A stretch of DNA of 64,000 nt from Bacteroidetes bacterium RIFCSPLOWO2_12_FULL_37_12 (GCA_001769655.1 MEPC01000042.1:219125-283124); one strand, 5' to 3'; shown: positions 8,403 through 17,889, counted from the stretch's first letter. Notes: generated by a model not told the origin, from the letters alone. Program-made: numbers and translations.

Positions 8403-11363
8403 TCAATCCAAAATCTCCCGTATATCCCCTTCTGTCAAACTTCTGAAGATGCTGTCATCTGTGCGGATTAAATCTTCCGCTAATTTTAATTTACTTGCCT
8501 GGAGATTCAGAATTTTTTCTTCCACACTGTTTTTGGTTATAAATTTATAAATAAAAACCGTTTTATCCTGCCCAATCCGGTGAGCACGGTTAATGGCTTG
8601 CATTTCTACTGCTGGGTTCCACCAGGGGTCGAGAATAAAAACATAATCTGCCGCGGTCAGATTTAGTCCTAAGCCGCCGGCTTTAAGAGAAATAAGAAAT
8701 AATTTCACTGCGTCATCGTGCTGAAATTTTTCAACCGGTGATTTACGGTTTTGTGTATTTCCGTCAAGATAGGCGTAAATTATATTGCTTTTATCGAGGT
8801 GTTCCCTCAGAATAGTCAACAGTTTTACAAACTGGGAAAAAATCAAAACCTTATGCCCTTCTTTCATGGCATTTTCAATCATCTCACACACTTCATTGAA
8901 TTTTCCGGAGTCACCGGAGTAGTCCTCATTCAACATTCGTGGATGATTTACAATTTGACGCAACATGGTCAATCCCTGAAGTAAAATAAACTGGGATTGT
9001 GCTAGCCCTTTTTCTCCTATGGATTTCAAAATCTGGTTCCGGAATCCCGATTTAATTTCGTCATAGAAAATCTGTTGTTCCTCCGACATTTCATTGAAAA
9101 GGACTTGTTCAAATTTCTCGGGGAGTTCTTTTTCAACCTGTTGTTTGGTTCTCCTGAGAATAAAGGGCTGAATCATTTTCTGTAATTCCACAGATCTTTC
9201 CTGATTTTTTTGTTTTTCGATAGGAATCACAAACTCACTGTTAAAATATTTAAAATTACCGAGGAATCCGTGATTGGCAAATTCCATTTGTGACCAAAGG
9301 TCAGAGGTAGAATTCTCAATGGGGGTTCCGGTTAGCATAATCCGGTTCGCTGACTCAAGATTTTTTACGGCTTGTGAAATTTGCGAGGAAAAATTTTTTA
9401 TGGCTTGTGACTCATCAAGAATAATATAATTAAAGGGATATTTCTTAAGAAAGTCATGGTCCATTCTTACAATACCATACGTTGTAAATATTACGTGATG
9501 TTGATGAAAAACCATTGGATCTTTCTGTCGCTGGGGTCCTGTAAATTTCATAACTTTTAGTGCTGGCGTGAACTTTCTGGCTTCATCTTCCCAGTTATAT
9601 ATAAGGGAAGTAGGCATGATTACCAGCGAAGCATTTTTTATTTCTTTTTCTTTATAGAGTGACATTAAAAAAGCAAGGGTTTGAACTGTTTTTCCCAAGC
9701 CCATGTCATCGGCAAGAAAGCCGCCCATTTTCAAACTGTTGAGATAATGGAGCCAGTTATACCCTGTTTTCTGATAGTGCCTGAGTTGTCCGTTAAATTC
9801 ATCCGGCATAGGAATGTCCGTTAATTTTTCTGGCTCCAAAAGATTGTTCATTTTGCCATCTTTAGCAGGCACAATTAATTTTTTATCTTCGAGTGAGCGA
9901 ACGATTCCTACATGATATTTTTTTAATTTTAATCTTCCGTTGTCTTCCTGTAAATGAACGCTGAGATTTCCAAATTGAGCAAACCACTCTGAAGGGATGA
10001 CAGCCACCGTGCCATCGGGCAAACGGAATTCCCGGATGTTGCTAAGAATATGGTTTTTTAATTCGATAAAAGGGATTTCATATTTTCCGAAACGTACAGT
10101 GGAATAAACATCAAACCAATCATTCCCTTCTTTAACTTCAATAGAAATGTTTGCTTGTCCGATAAAATATTTCTCGGCAGTGGAATCAGAGGATGTGTTT
10201 TTTAATTCTTCCAATTCTATTCCTTGGTTCATCAATACGTCATAATGCAGATTTAACCAACCTAAAAAATCGAGACGGTTCATTTTGCAGGTAGCATGGG
10301 AAAAAGTGACTCCCAGTTGTTTAAAAAATGTGATTTTAGTTTTTTCAAAAATGGAATCCCTGAATATTCTTGCAAAAATCCATCCGGTTCCCTCTTTGGA
10401 AAATTCTACTGAAAATGATTTGTTTTCATCCAGGGGGAGTTGATAATTACCATACCTGAATAAACACTGAATAATCGTTTCATCCGGTGCTGAGGTAGGA
10501 GAAAATTTTTCAGTGTCTTCTGCTGAGGGTTCAAATAAAGTTCCGGTTTGTGCCTGTTTGGAATGTGAAAAAACCAGCCGGGCAATCGGTGCATGTTTTT
10601 CTTCAATCAGTGTCATTCCGTTGAGAAAAACTTTATGTGATTCGATGAGGGGTCTTGCAAATTTTTTAAAATACTCTTCTTCCAGCGAGCGCGGAATTTC
10701 AATAAACCATTTATTTAGGAAAGGGGATATTTTTTTTCCGTCTATTTCTTTTGGAAAATAATACAGCAGGTTGTTGACCAAGAGCCAGACGGGTTGCTGA
10801 CATAAAATTTTAGCATTCTGAAACTGGAAATTTATTCTTTCATCGCCACATTTGATAATGATAAAGTAATGGGTATTTTCTTCGTTGCGGTCAAAATGGA
10901 AATACACCCGAGCGGGTTCTTTCTGAATGAAGAGTTCTCTGCCCGCAGGTTCTCCGTCCGGGTTTGAGAAAAATAATCTTTTCCCGACCCACAAATCAAA
11001 CAAGTCGGCTATTTTCCGGTCAATATACGATTGGATGTATTCCAAAAAACGGGGATTATGGTATTTGCTTTTGGGCAGAAAAAAACGCTGAAAGAAATCG
11101 GCGGGGCGAATTTTTTCTTTATGAAATTTCCGGATGATTGCTTCCGGGTGGGTATCATCAATAAGATGAACCAATTCCATATCCTTTTCATCCAATCCAT
11201 GACTGAATTCAGTGACATTCCTTACCGATAAGGTTTGATGCTGAAGGGTCAACTCACGGTTTCCTTTGGTCTGAACAATATATGACTCGGGAAGAATTCC
11301 CAGAAATTCATGTTCATAAAAGGAATAAATGACTTGAAAAGGAAGTTCGGGGGAGACCTTCAT
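8403..11363 (-). CDS. SNF2-family DNA helicase/ATPase (RapA-like)
   Basis: 986 residues. The C-terminal half is a complete SNF2 ATPase: motif I LADDMGLGKTVQT, motif Ia LVIMPTSLIYNWEDE, motif II DESQ, motif III LTGTPIEN, motif V SLKAGGLGLNL and motif VI QAINRAHRIGQ. The N-terminal ~500 residues are the family's poorly conserved beta-rich extension; no zinc-finger SWIM motif is seen. These proteins translocate on double-stranded DNA and remodel protein-DNA or RNA-polymerase complexes. Not embedded in a defence or restriction locus here, so a housekeeping role is more likely. A TACCTTTG lies only 8 nt before the ATG (complement of 11372-11379), suggesting a near-leaderless transcript. Confidence 0.9.
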   Translation of the reverse strand: MKVSPELPFQVIYSFYEHEFLGILPESYIVQTKGNRELTLQHQTLSVRNVTEFSHGLDEKDMELVHLIDDTHPEAIIRKFHKEKIRPADFFQRFFLPKSKYHNPRFLEYIQSYIDRKIADLFDLWVGKRLFFSNPDGEPAGRELFIQKEPARVYFHFDRNEENTHYFIIIKCGDERINFQFQNAKILCQQPVWLLVNNLLYYFPKEIDGKKISPFLNKWFIEIPRSLEEEYFKKFARPLIESHKVFLNGMTLIEEKHAPIARLVFSHSKQAQTGTLFEPSAEDTEKFSPTSAPDETIIQCLFRYGNYQLPLDENKSFSVEFSKEGTGWIFARIFRDSIFEKTKITFFKQLGVTFSHATCKMNRLDFLGWLNLHYDVLMNQGIELEELKNTSSDSTAEKYFIGQANISIEVKEGNDWFDVYSTVRFGKYEIPFIELKNHILSNIREFRLPDGTVAVIPSEWFAQFGNLSVHLQEDNGRLKLKKYHVGIVRSLEDKKLIVPAKDGKMNNLLEPEKLTDIPMPDEFNGQLRHYQKTGYNWLHYLNSLKMGGFLADDMGLGKTVQTLAFLMSLYKEKEIKNASLVIMPTSLIYNWEDEARKFTPALKVMKFTGPQRQKDPMVFHQHHVIFTTYGIVRMDHDFLKKYPFNYIILDESQAIKNFSSQISQAVKNLESANRIMLTGTPIENSTSDLWSQMEFANHGFLGNFKYFNSEFVIPIEKQKNQERSVELQKMIQPFILRRTKQQVEKELPEKFEQVLFNEMSEEQQIFYDEIKSGFRNQILKSIGEKGLAQSQFILLQGLTMLRQIVNHPRMLNEDYSGDSGKFNEVCEMIENAMKEGHKVLIFSQFVKLLTILREHLDKSNIIYAYLDGNTQNRKSPVEKFQHDDAVKLFLISLKAGGLGLNLTAADYVFILDPWWNPAVEMQAINRAHRIGQDKTVFIYKFITKNSVEEKILNLQASKLKLAEDLIRTDDSIFRSLTEGDIREILD

Positions 11364-11398
11364 AAGGAAGGCAAAGGTAGGGAATAAAGGGATAAGGG

Positions 11399-11425
11399 TG
11401 TGGGGGTATCGGGGTATCGGGGTAA
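11399..11425. repeat. Short GGGGTATC 8-bp tandem repeat
   Basis: Two to three units of GGGGTATC just upstream of the helicase gene; the same 8-bp period as the GGGGTATA tracts at 20879, 47317 and 51664. Confidence 0.6.
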
Positions 11426-11439
11426 AATATAGATTATTT

Positions 11440-11598
11440 GTAACTACTCAGGTAGGTGTTATTTCTCACAAATATTATGTCACGCAAAGGCGCAAAGTAC
11501 GCAAAGTATTAAGTTCGCAGAGAAAAAAAATCAACTGATTTTTTTCTTTGCGCTCTTTGCGACTTTGCGTGAAAACTATTTTTATGCTGAGTGGTTAC
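11440..11598. repeat. Palindromic GCAAAG-type element with terminal inverted repeats (copy 1)
   Basis: Outer ends GTAACTACTCAG (11440-11451) and CTGAGTGGTTAC (11587-11598) are 12-bp inverted repeats with one mismatch. Inside is a long hairpin (11480-11572) whose arms are made of CGCAAAG iterations around a T/A-rich loop. The whole unit recurs in opposite orientation at 35441-35597. Non-coding, MITE-like or REP-like. Confidence 0.75.
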
Positions 11599-11658
11599 GA
11601 TTATTTTTGTATTTTTAATATTTTCAAAGGAAAATATTTTGCGAATCTAAAATATATT

Positions 11659-11689
11659 TTGCACAATTAAGCAAATCTACGTACTTTAG
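11659..11689 (+). promoter_or_regulatory. Probable promoter for the sulfatase-like gene
   Basis: TTG (11659-11661), 20-bp spacer, TACTTTAG (11682-11689), one mismatch from TAnnTTTG; ATG follows at 11711. Confidence 0.45.
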
Positions 11690-11710
11690 CAGACGTTCCC
11701 AAAAAAAAAC

Positions 11711-13333
11711 ATGCTCCTCCACATCCATCCCGGTTCAGCCAAACTGATGTATCAATTGCTTGCGGCTATATTTATAGGACTCATTCTATCCTATAAAATA
11801 ATTATTTCGGAAATGGAAAAGAAAAAGAATCCCCCTCCTTCCCTTCTATCTTCCCTCCTCTCCCCTCTTCTCTTCTCCATTTTTCCTATCTTATTTCTCC
11901 TTGCCAATAACATCAAACGTTTATCCACAGGTGAAATCATGGCACCTCTGATGGTTAGCATTTGTACAGCCATTTTTATATATCTGCTTCATTTTTTATT
12001 TACAAGACGGCATGATTTGTCTTCTTTTTTTACAAGTATGTGCATGCTGATTTTTTTATGCTATGGTCATGTTTTCCGTTTAATCAACGGGAGTCATGAT
12101 CCTGTGGAAGCATTCATCCGTCACCGGACACTTATTCCTCTCTTATTTTTGATTTATGGTTTACTTTTTTACCTACTCAGAAAAAAATCACTGATTACTG
12201 CAAACCACATTCTGAATAGAATTTCAATAGTAACACTGATTATTCCCTTATTTTTTTTAGTGACAGGAATTTTTGAGAAAAGAAAAATTTCCACCAGAAT
12301 TTCTTCTATTCCAGAAATAAAATATGATGTAACTTCATGGAACAAGCAGACAAACGATAAGCCCGATATATATTATTTAATTTTTGACGGGTATGGGGGA
12401 AAAGAAGTCATGAAAAAACATTTTGACTATGATAATTCTGCGTTTTATAATTTTTTGTATGCTAAAGGATTTCAGGTATTGGAAAAAAGCCGTCCAAATT
12501 ATCTCGGGACATTTTACTACATTGCCAGTACGCTTAACATGATGCACTTACCTGATATGAAAAAATGGTACGAGCTGATTAACCGGAATGCTGTTTTTTC
12601 TATATTTAAAAAACTCGGTTATCATACTATTCACGTATCCTCTGGAACGAGCAATGTGAATCTGGAAGGGTATGCCGATGAATATATCGAGAAAGGAATG
12701 TTTAATGAGTTCCGTTACACCTTGCTGGAATCCTCTGTTCTTCTTGCGATTGAGAAGTTTTTTGTAGTAGAAGATTTCCGGACAAAAATTTTATATACGT
12801 TGGATGAATTTAGTATCATCCCGGAAAAACCTTCTCCAAAATTTGTTTTTGCACATATTCTTTGCCCTCATGTTCCCTTTGTTTTTGGGAAAAACGGTGA
12901 AAAAAATTCAACAACGCATGTTGATATTACAAACCGCGGGAAGTATAAAAAAGAACTTTACATAAATCAATATATTTTCATAACCAAAAAAATCATGGAG
13001 GTAATTGAAATAATTTTAAACAAGTCCGGAAAAAAACCGGTCATCCTACTTCAGTCGGACCATGGACCTCCACTGGGTTCATTTATTGAGTTTACCGAAG
13101 GAGAAATTGTTAACGATAAATTCAATGAACCACTTTCTTTCAAAGAAATATTGGAAGGTTCACTTAATAATATCAACGCTGTTTACATTCCTGAAAATAA
13201 AAAAATTGGATACTATGATTCCATGACTGCTGTAAACACTTTTCGCGTCTTATTTAATCATTATTTTGATGCGGGATTGCCGTTACTGGAAGATAGTGTC
13301 CATTGGGTGGGGGATGTTAAGAATTTGGATTGA
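11711..13333 (+). CDS. Membrane-anchored sulfatase/phosphoglycerol-transferase-like protein
   Basis: 540 residues. Residues ~1-200 hold about six transmembrane helices; ~210-530 form an alkaline-phosphatase-superfamily (sulfatase-like) domain outside the membrane. Seen: DIYYLIFDGYGG with the first metal-binding Asp, an SRPNYLGTF segment in the region of the nucleophile, CPHVPFVF with a conserved His, and LLQSDHGPP with the metal-binding Asp-His pair. Relatives hydrolyse or transfer phospho- or sulfo-groups on cell-envelope glycans or lipids. No formylglycine C/SxPxR motif is evident, so an LtaS/EptA-like transferase or phosphatase is more likely than a true sulfatase. Convergent with the Ehr operon 26 bp away. 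Confidence 0.75.
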   Translation: MLLHIHPGSAKLMYQLLAAIFIGLILSYKIIISEMEKKKNPPPSLLSSLLSPLLFSIFPILFLLANNIKRLSTGEIMAPLMVSICTAIFIYLLHFLFTRRHDLSSFFTSMCMLIFLCYGHVFRLINGSHDPVEAFIRHRTLIPLLFLIYGLLFYLLRKKSLITANHILNRISIVTLIIPLFFLVTGIFEKRKISTRISSIPEIKYDVTSWNKQTNDKPDIYYLIFDGYGGKEVMKKHFDYDNSAFYNFLYAKGFQVLEKSRPNYLGTFYYIASTLNMMHLPDMKKWYELINRNAVFSIFKKLGYHTIHVSSGTSNVNLEGYADEYIEKGMFNEFRYTLLESSVLLAIEKFFVVEDFRTKILYTLDEFSIIPEKPSPKFVFAHILCPHVPFVFGKNGEKNSTTHVDITNRGKYKKELYINQYIFITKKIMEVIEIILNKSGKKPVILLQSDHGPPLGSFIEFTEGEIVNDKFNEPLSFKEILEGSLNNINAVYIPENKKIGYYDSMTAVNTFRVLFNHYFDAGLPLLEDSVHWVGDVKNLD

Positions 13334-13359
13334 GGGGTTGTAATTAGAAAACGCAACTA

Positions 13360-14115
13360 TCACCCTTTTCTTTTCCCAATCAACTCCAACACCCCATTGA
13401 TAAACGTCAATGGATGAATCGGATTTCCGGGGACGTACAAGTCAATTTTATATTTTTCGAGGAAACTCCGGTTCAATGCAGGACTGCCTTCAAAGATACC
13501 GCCGCTGATGGCGTCGGTTCCGGCTAAAATAATTATTTTGGGAGAAGGGGTGGCATCGTAACATAGTTGCAACGGCTCCGCCATGTTTTCGGTAATAGGT
13601 CCGGTAATCACAATGCCGTCGGCGTGACGGGGTGATGCCACAAATTCAATTCCGAATCTTCCCATATCAAAATTTACATTTCCACAAGCATTCAGTTCCA
13701 TTTCACAACTGTTATCCCCTCCCGCCGAAACCTGACGGAGTTTCAATGAATCGCCGAAATATTTTTTTATTTCTTTTCGGATTAGTTCCGGATCTAACGT
13801 GATGGGAATATCCTCTCCTTCTTTCACAATTAACCGCTCCCTTTCATTGGAAGAAATTTTATAATCAGTGGTAAATTTTATTTTTTCGGGGAAGGCAATT
13901 GCACATTCTCCGCAAAAAGTGCATTTACCAAGGTCTATGCGCATTGGATTTTTTTGAATGGCACCGGTGGGGCATAATTCCATCAATGCCTGTTCGTCAA
14001 CGTGTGACGTTGAGATGACCGGTCTGCCTCTAAAAATTCCAGGAATTTTTGCGGTGGTGACATAGGGAATGTATTGTTTTCCCTGGTGGATTAATATTTT
14101 AATGTTTTCTAACAT
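13360..14115 (-). CDS. Ehr/hydrogenase-4-like small subunit (HyfI/NuoB-like) with fused half-ferredoxin
   Basis: 251 residues, last gene of the Ehr-like operon. N-terminal ferredoxin-like part: CPTGAI (C48) and CTFCGEC (C65, C68, C71). The matching fourth Cys of the second motif is Phe75, so exactly one [4Fe-4S] site remains. Residues ~125-250 match the NuoB/HyfI fold (SPRHADGIVITGPITENM, AISGGIFEG). In the proximal-cluster region only C137 sits at an expected site; the partner position is Asp134, and the usual Cys in the GDCA-type motif is Asp201 (GTDA). C144 and C185 are extra and might substitute. So electron transfer through a canonical N2-type cluster is doubtful. A repeat element separates it from the large-subunit gene. 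Alignment by eye. Confidence 0.8.
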   Translation of the reverse strand: MLENIKILIHQGKQYIPYVTTAKIPGIFRGRPVISTSHVDEQALMELCPTGAIQKNPMRIDLGKCTFCGECAIAFPEKIKFTTDYKISSNERERLIVKEGEDIPITLDPELIRKEIKKYFGDSLKLRQVSAGGDNSCEMELNACGNVNFDMGRFGIEFVASPRHADGIVITGPITENMAEPLQLCYDATPSPKIIILAGTDAISGGIFEGSPALNRSFLEKYKIDLYVPGNPIHPLTFINGVLELIGKRKG

Positions 14116-14121
14116 TTTAGC

Positions 14122-14246
14122 TTATAATGTAATAGATATAAATTTCGTGTACTTTGGATGATTGTTATATGGTTATATGGTTAAATGGTTAAATGGTTAT
14201 ATGGTTATATATATTTTTGCTGAAATTTGCTCCGTTTAAAGTATAA
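14122..14246. repeat. MITE-like element with internal 8-bp repeat (copy 2), inside the Ehr operon
   Basis: Same architecture and flanking words as 2889-3053 (CGTGTACTTTGGATG on the left, CTGAAATTTGCTCCGTTTA on the right) but with a shorter tract of about five ATGGTTAT/ATGGTTAA units (14166-14207). It fills the whole 132-bp gap between the large-subunit stop and the small-subunit start, so any ribosome-binding site for the latter lies in or next to it. Confidence 0.7.
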
Positions 14247-14247
14247 A

Positions 14248-15747
14248 TTATAAATCATGTCCGCAGTAACTTAAATCAAAACTTTTATTGCAAACCGGAA
14301 AATCGGAAATTTCATTATTACGAACTGCTAATGCAAGCGCAAGCCAATTATGCATGGAAGGATCTTTCACTTTATAATAAAGGAGTTCACCTTGTTCATC
14401 GGTGACAGCACAGTGACAGATTTCACCTCTCCACCCTTCCACTAAGGAAATGCAAAATGACTCGGGTGAGGGTGATTTCAACCTATTTCTGTTTTTATTT
14501 TCTTCCGGAATATTTTCCATCATCCCGCGTATATATTTAATGGATTGTAAAATTTCTTCTTTACGGATTTGAGTTCGTGAATACACATCTCCATGCTTTT
14601 TTAAAATCGGTTCATGGTTAATGTTCTTATAAAAGTCATGTGGATGAGAAGTGCGTATGTCTCTTGAAATCCCAGACATTTTTGCAGACATACCTACCGC
14701 ACCTATAGACCGTGCCTGTTCTTGTGTCACTATACCCGTTTTTTCCAACCGTGCCATTGCACTTGGAAGGTTTTTAAATTCGTTGTACATCTCCTTAAAA
14801 TCAGGTTTAAATTGATTAATGAGCTGTGTCAGTTGTTCTCTTAAATTATAGGTAAAAGGAAAATTATTTTTTCCGGCTCTGATTAATCCCTTTGCAAGAC
14901 GATTTCCGCACCAGTTCTGAAAAAAATTTATAATGGGGGTCCGCAGACGCCCAAATACAGCACTTCCCAACTGGTAGCCAATGTCGGTACAGATGGCACT
15001 CAAATTTCCGGTATGTACGGCAATACGTTCTAATTCCAACGCAAGGGTTCTGGAAAACTGCAAATCGTCATCCGCTTTAAACCCTGATAAACTTTCCCAA
15101 AGATTTGCAAAAGCAGTGGAATGTCCGGCGACAGTGTCACCCGCAATATTTTCTGCGAGGGTAGTTCTCTGCAAAAGTTTTTTCTTTTCTTGAAACAATC
15201 TCTCTATTCCTCTATGTTGAAATCCAAGTTGAATTTCCAAATGAAGAATTTGTTCTCCGTTGCATATAAAACGGAAATGCCCAGGTTCAATGACCCCGGC
15301 ATGAATAGGACCCACTCCTACTTCGTGCAGTTCTTCGCTGTGGGAATTATAGAAAGGATAATTTATGATTTGTGAATTTTTATTTTTCCGGTCAGCAGGA
15401 AAACGCACCGGTTTCAACCAGGGATGGTCACAATAGTTAATTCCTGAGATTTCTGCTAACTCCCTTTCAAAAATATGAAAAGAAAGATGATGTTTTGTAA
15501 ATGAGTATTGTGTTGTATTTGCATCAATTACGGAAGAAGAGACAAAAATTTCATGCTCGGAATCATTCGCAATACAACAGATTAATTGCATTTCGTTTCT
15601 TTGTGGAAAACCAAAATAATTTACACAATGATTATAATGTTCTCTAAGCAAGGATGTATTGTATTCCAGAAATTCATCGTATCCAAGAACAGGAATTTCT
15701 CTTAGAGGAATTGTTTGATTATTTTTAATGATTATAGATCGTGTCAT
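14248..15747 (-). CDS. Ehr/hydrogenase-4-like large subunit (HyfG/NuoCD-like) without NiFe ligands
   Basis: 499 residues. The N-terminal ~130 residues are NuoC-like (ISGINYCDHPWLKPVRF); the remainder is NuoD/HycE-like (LEIQLGFQHRGIERLF, LALELERIAVHTGNLS, GWRGEICHC). In NiFe enzymes the first metal motif is R-x-C-G-x-C. Here the aligned segment is ENIAGDTVAGHS (A202, T205), with no Cys. The C-terminal DPCxxC is replaced by FDLSYCGHDL with a single Cys. Hence no classical NiFe site, as in Ehr complexes and complex I. Overlaps the HyfF gene by 4 bp (ATGA), so translational coupling is expected. Substrate unknown; could be ferredoxin- or quinone-linked proton pumping. Confidence 0.85.
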   Translation of the reverse strand: MTRSIIIKNNQTIPLREIPVLGYDEFLEYNTSLLREHYNHCVNYFGFPQRNEMQLICCIANDSEHEIFVSSSVIDANTTQYSFTKHHLSFHIFERELAEISGINYCDHPWLKPVRFPADRKNKNSQIINYPFYNSHSEELHEVGVGPIHAGVIEPGHFRFICNGEQILHLEIQLGFQHRGIERLFQEKKKLLQRTTLAENIAGDTVAGHSTAFANLWESLSGFKADDDLQFSRTLALELERIAVHTGNLSAICTDIGYQLGSAVFGRLRTPIINFFQNWCGNRLAKGLIRAGKNNFPFTYNLREQLTQLINQFKPDFKEMYNEFKNLPSAMARLEKTGIVTQEQARSIGAVGMSAKMSGISRDIRTSHPHDFYKNINHEPILKKHGDVYSRTQIRKEEILQSIKYIRGMMENIPEENKNRNRLKSPSPESFCISLVEGWRGEICHCAVTDEQGELLYYKVKDPSMHNWLALALAVRNNEISDFPVCNKSFDLSYCGHDL

Positions 15748-17168
15748 GGCAACAAACTGATAGCGTTATTAATTAAATTTACAAAGACAGCCGGAGGATA
15801 AATCCCAAGATACATAACCAAGCCCAGAAGAATAAATTCAGGGACAGATTCAATGACAGGAATTTTGGGAATTTCCGATTCGTTAAAACCGGCAGGGGAA
15901 GTAAAAAGTATTTTAAAGATATTTTTTCCAAATGCGTAGATGATAAGAGTCAACAGGATTAATAATCCAGCCAACATCCCCCAGTTTCCGGAGTCAAACA
16001 GCGAGCGGAAAATCATAAATTCGCTTACAAACATTCCGGTTGGGGGCATGGCGGTAATGGTAAAAAACGCAACTAAAAGAACCAGAGTGCCACTCAAATT
16101 GTACTTGAAATAATTACCCATATCATAGATGTTTTTGCTTTTGAATATTCTGTAAACGGGTCCTACCTGAAAAAATAAAGCGGATTTGGTAAACGTATGA
16201 AGTATTAGATGCAAGATGGCGGCATAACGTCCTACTCCACCGGAAGCCAACCCTGTAACAGCTAATCCTATATGATAAACACCGGAATAAGCAAGGAGGC
16301 GTTTAAAGTTTTTTACCCTCAGCATGTAAACGGTTGCTACAAAAACCGATAGTCCGCCGGAGATGAGAATTATTTTATTGGACCAAGCATAGATGGAAGT
16401 ATAACTGATAATTTCATAAAAACGGTAAATTGCGATGAATCCCATATTCATAAGTGCACTGGCAAAAACGGCTCCGGCTGGAGACGGCGCTTTATCCTTG
16501 GCGTCAATTCCCGCAGTGTACATGGGAACTAATCCTGCTTTGGCTGTTAAACCGGTCAGGATAAATAGAAAAGAAAGTTTCAACCAAAACACATTAAGCA
16601 AGGGGGCTTTATTTACGAGGGCATGATAGGATAAATTTTTCAACCCTTCTTCCTGTAGAGCAAGTGTAAGAAAAAGAATTCCTATAAAGACCAACGTAAT
16701 GCTGATGGAACAAACAAAAATATATTTCCATGTGCCTTCAAGGGAACGTAAATTTCTTCTGTGATAAATGAGAGCAGATGCGCTCAACGTGGTGAGTTCA
16801 ATAAAAACCCAGGAAACACCCAGATGACTTGCGAGGTAAGCGGCACTTAAAGAAGCCATCAACACAATCATAGCGGCAAAATAAACTCCCTGTTCACGAG
16901 GAATGTCACGGCTATGTTTGAAATAAATAAAACTGTGATAAAAAACAGGAATGATAATGACACTTAATGCAAACAAGAAAAGAATAGCCAGTGAATCGGG
17001 AATAAAGTATCCAAGTTCTTCCTTATTAAGATGATTATATTCATACAAGGTCAATATCCATTGAAGAACTGTAAACAATCCTACCAGTAAATAGTTTACC
17101 CTTCTGTTACGATTTACAACTAACAGTGAACTAATAATAAGGGTGCCGATGAGATAAATTCCTATCAT
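15744..17168 (-). CDS. Proton-translocating antiporter-like subunit (HyfF/NuoN-like)
   Basis: 474 residues, about 14 transmembrane helices, of the Mrp/NuoL-M-N antiporter family. Seen: LGVSWVFIELTTLSASALI with a buried Glu; LKLSFLFILTGLTAKAGLVPMYTAGIDAKDKAPSP with the channel Lys; LRVKNFKRLLAYSGVYHIGLA; and a C-terminal MPPTGMFVSEFMIF. Shorter than E. coli HyfF (~526 aa), but the core is intact. It would form one proton channel of the Ehr-like complex in the inner membrane. It overlaps the large-subunit gene by 4 bp. Confidence 0.87.
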   Translation of the reverse strand: MIGIYLIGTLIISSLLVVNRNRRVNYLLVGLFTVLQWILTLYEYNHLNKEELGYFIPDSLAILFLFALSVIIIPVFYHSFIYFKHSRDIPREQGVYFAAMIVLMASLSAAYLASHLGVSWVFIELTTLSASALIYHRRNLRSLEGTWKYIFVCSISITLVFIGILFLTLALQEEGLKNLSYHALVNKAPLLNVFWLKLSFLFILTGLTAKAGLVPMYTAGIDAKDKAPSPAGAVFASALMNMGFIAIYRFYEIISYTSIYAWSNKIILISGGLSVFVATVYMLRVKNFKRLLAYSGVYHIGLAVTGLASGGVGRYAAILHLILHTFTKSALFFQVGPVYRIFKSKNIYDMGNYFKYNLSGTLVLLVAFFTITAMPPTGMFVSEFMIFRSLFDSGNWGMLAGLLILLTLIIYAFGKNIFKILFTSPAGFNESEIPKIPVIESVPEFILLGLVMYLGIYPPAVFVNLINNAISLLP

Positions 17169-17205
17169 GATATACCTTAGGGTTTCTTCTATAAATTATT
17201 GTATA

Positions 17206-17227
17206 GAGACACGGCGCACCGTGTCTC
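17206..17227. repeat. Short perfect hairpin, GAGACACGG type (copy 1)
   Basis: Arms GAGACACGG and CCGTGTCTC around a CGCA loop, between hyfE-like and hyfF-like genes. The same core occurs at 33153-33177 before pfkA. REP-like; might also act as an RNA stem in the operon transcript. Confidence 0.7.
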
Positions 17228-17232
17228 TTCAA

Positions 17233-17862
17233 TTAATCCTTCAATTGCCTTAAATGATCCACGTCCTGTTCTTTTAATACATCTCCGATTTTATTTGCAA
17301 AAATTCCTAATAAAAACACGCTTGCAAAAATGTCAATTAATATTCCGGAATTCACCATCATAGGCATGGTGCTTCCGACAGCCAGTGAAAGAACGAATAC
17401 ACCATTTTCTATCACGAGAAACCCGATTACATGTGTAATTATTTTTCTACGGGTGGTAATGATGAAAAGTCCGGTGAATAATGCCGACAGTGCCACTACA
17501 AAAAATATTTTTCCGAGATGCGTGTCATGAATGGTGTTTGAAAGCAGGAAGGAGCCGAGTATAATAGCGGTAATAATTACTACGGAGAAGAAATTAGGAA
17601 GAAAAGGTTCTGCTTCACGGGTAATGTTATTACGTTTTATAACATAATTGAGAAAAACAGGAATGGCAATTGTTTTAAATACTATCGTTTCAAACAATAC
17701 AAATACCAGATTAAGGGGTTTTATTTCAATCAATTCAATAAATGCCACTCCAAAAAGGAGAATTCCCTGAAAGGAAAGAATGGAAATATATCCATAAAGC
17801 CGGTTTTGCATCCCCATGAAGACGAGCGTGATGAGGAAGGTGATAAGTAAAATATTTGTCAT
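17233..17862 (-). CDS. HyfE-like membrane subunit of the Ehr-type complex
   Basis: 209 residues from the ATG at 17862 (MTNILLITFLIT...), six to seven transmembrane helices, related to HyfE/NuoK-type subunits. A buried acidic residue (FGVAFIELIEIKPLN, FEVLFETIVFK-like region) and the C-terminal segment FLVIENGVFVLSL are NuoK-like. A longer frame opens with TTG at 17910, but those 16 codons come from a REP repeat, so the ATG is preferred. Part of the six-gene operon, 82 bp from the HyfC-like stop. Expected to contribute to proton translocation. Confidence 0.83.
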   Translation of the reverse strand: MTNILLITFLITLVFMGMQNRLYGYISILSFQGILLFGVAFIELIEIKPLNLVFVLFETIVFKTIAIPVFLNYVIKRNNITREAEPFLPNFFSVVIITAIILGSFLLSNTIHDTHLGKIFFVVALSALFTGLFIITTRRKIITHVIGFLVIENGVFVLSLAVGSTMPMMVNSGILIDIFASVFLLGIFANKIGDVLKEQDVDHLRQLKD

Positions 17863-17889
17863 ATAAAATAAATCTGGATTCGAAAAAAC

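Noticed and set aside
8341-8550. Small plus-strand frame overlapping the end of the T9SS gene and the helicase gene
   Set aside because: Shadow of real genes in other frames; no motif or start signal.
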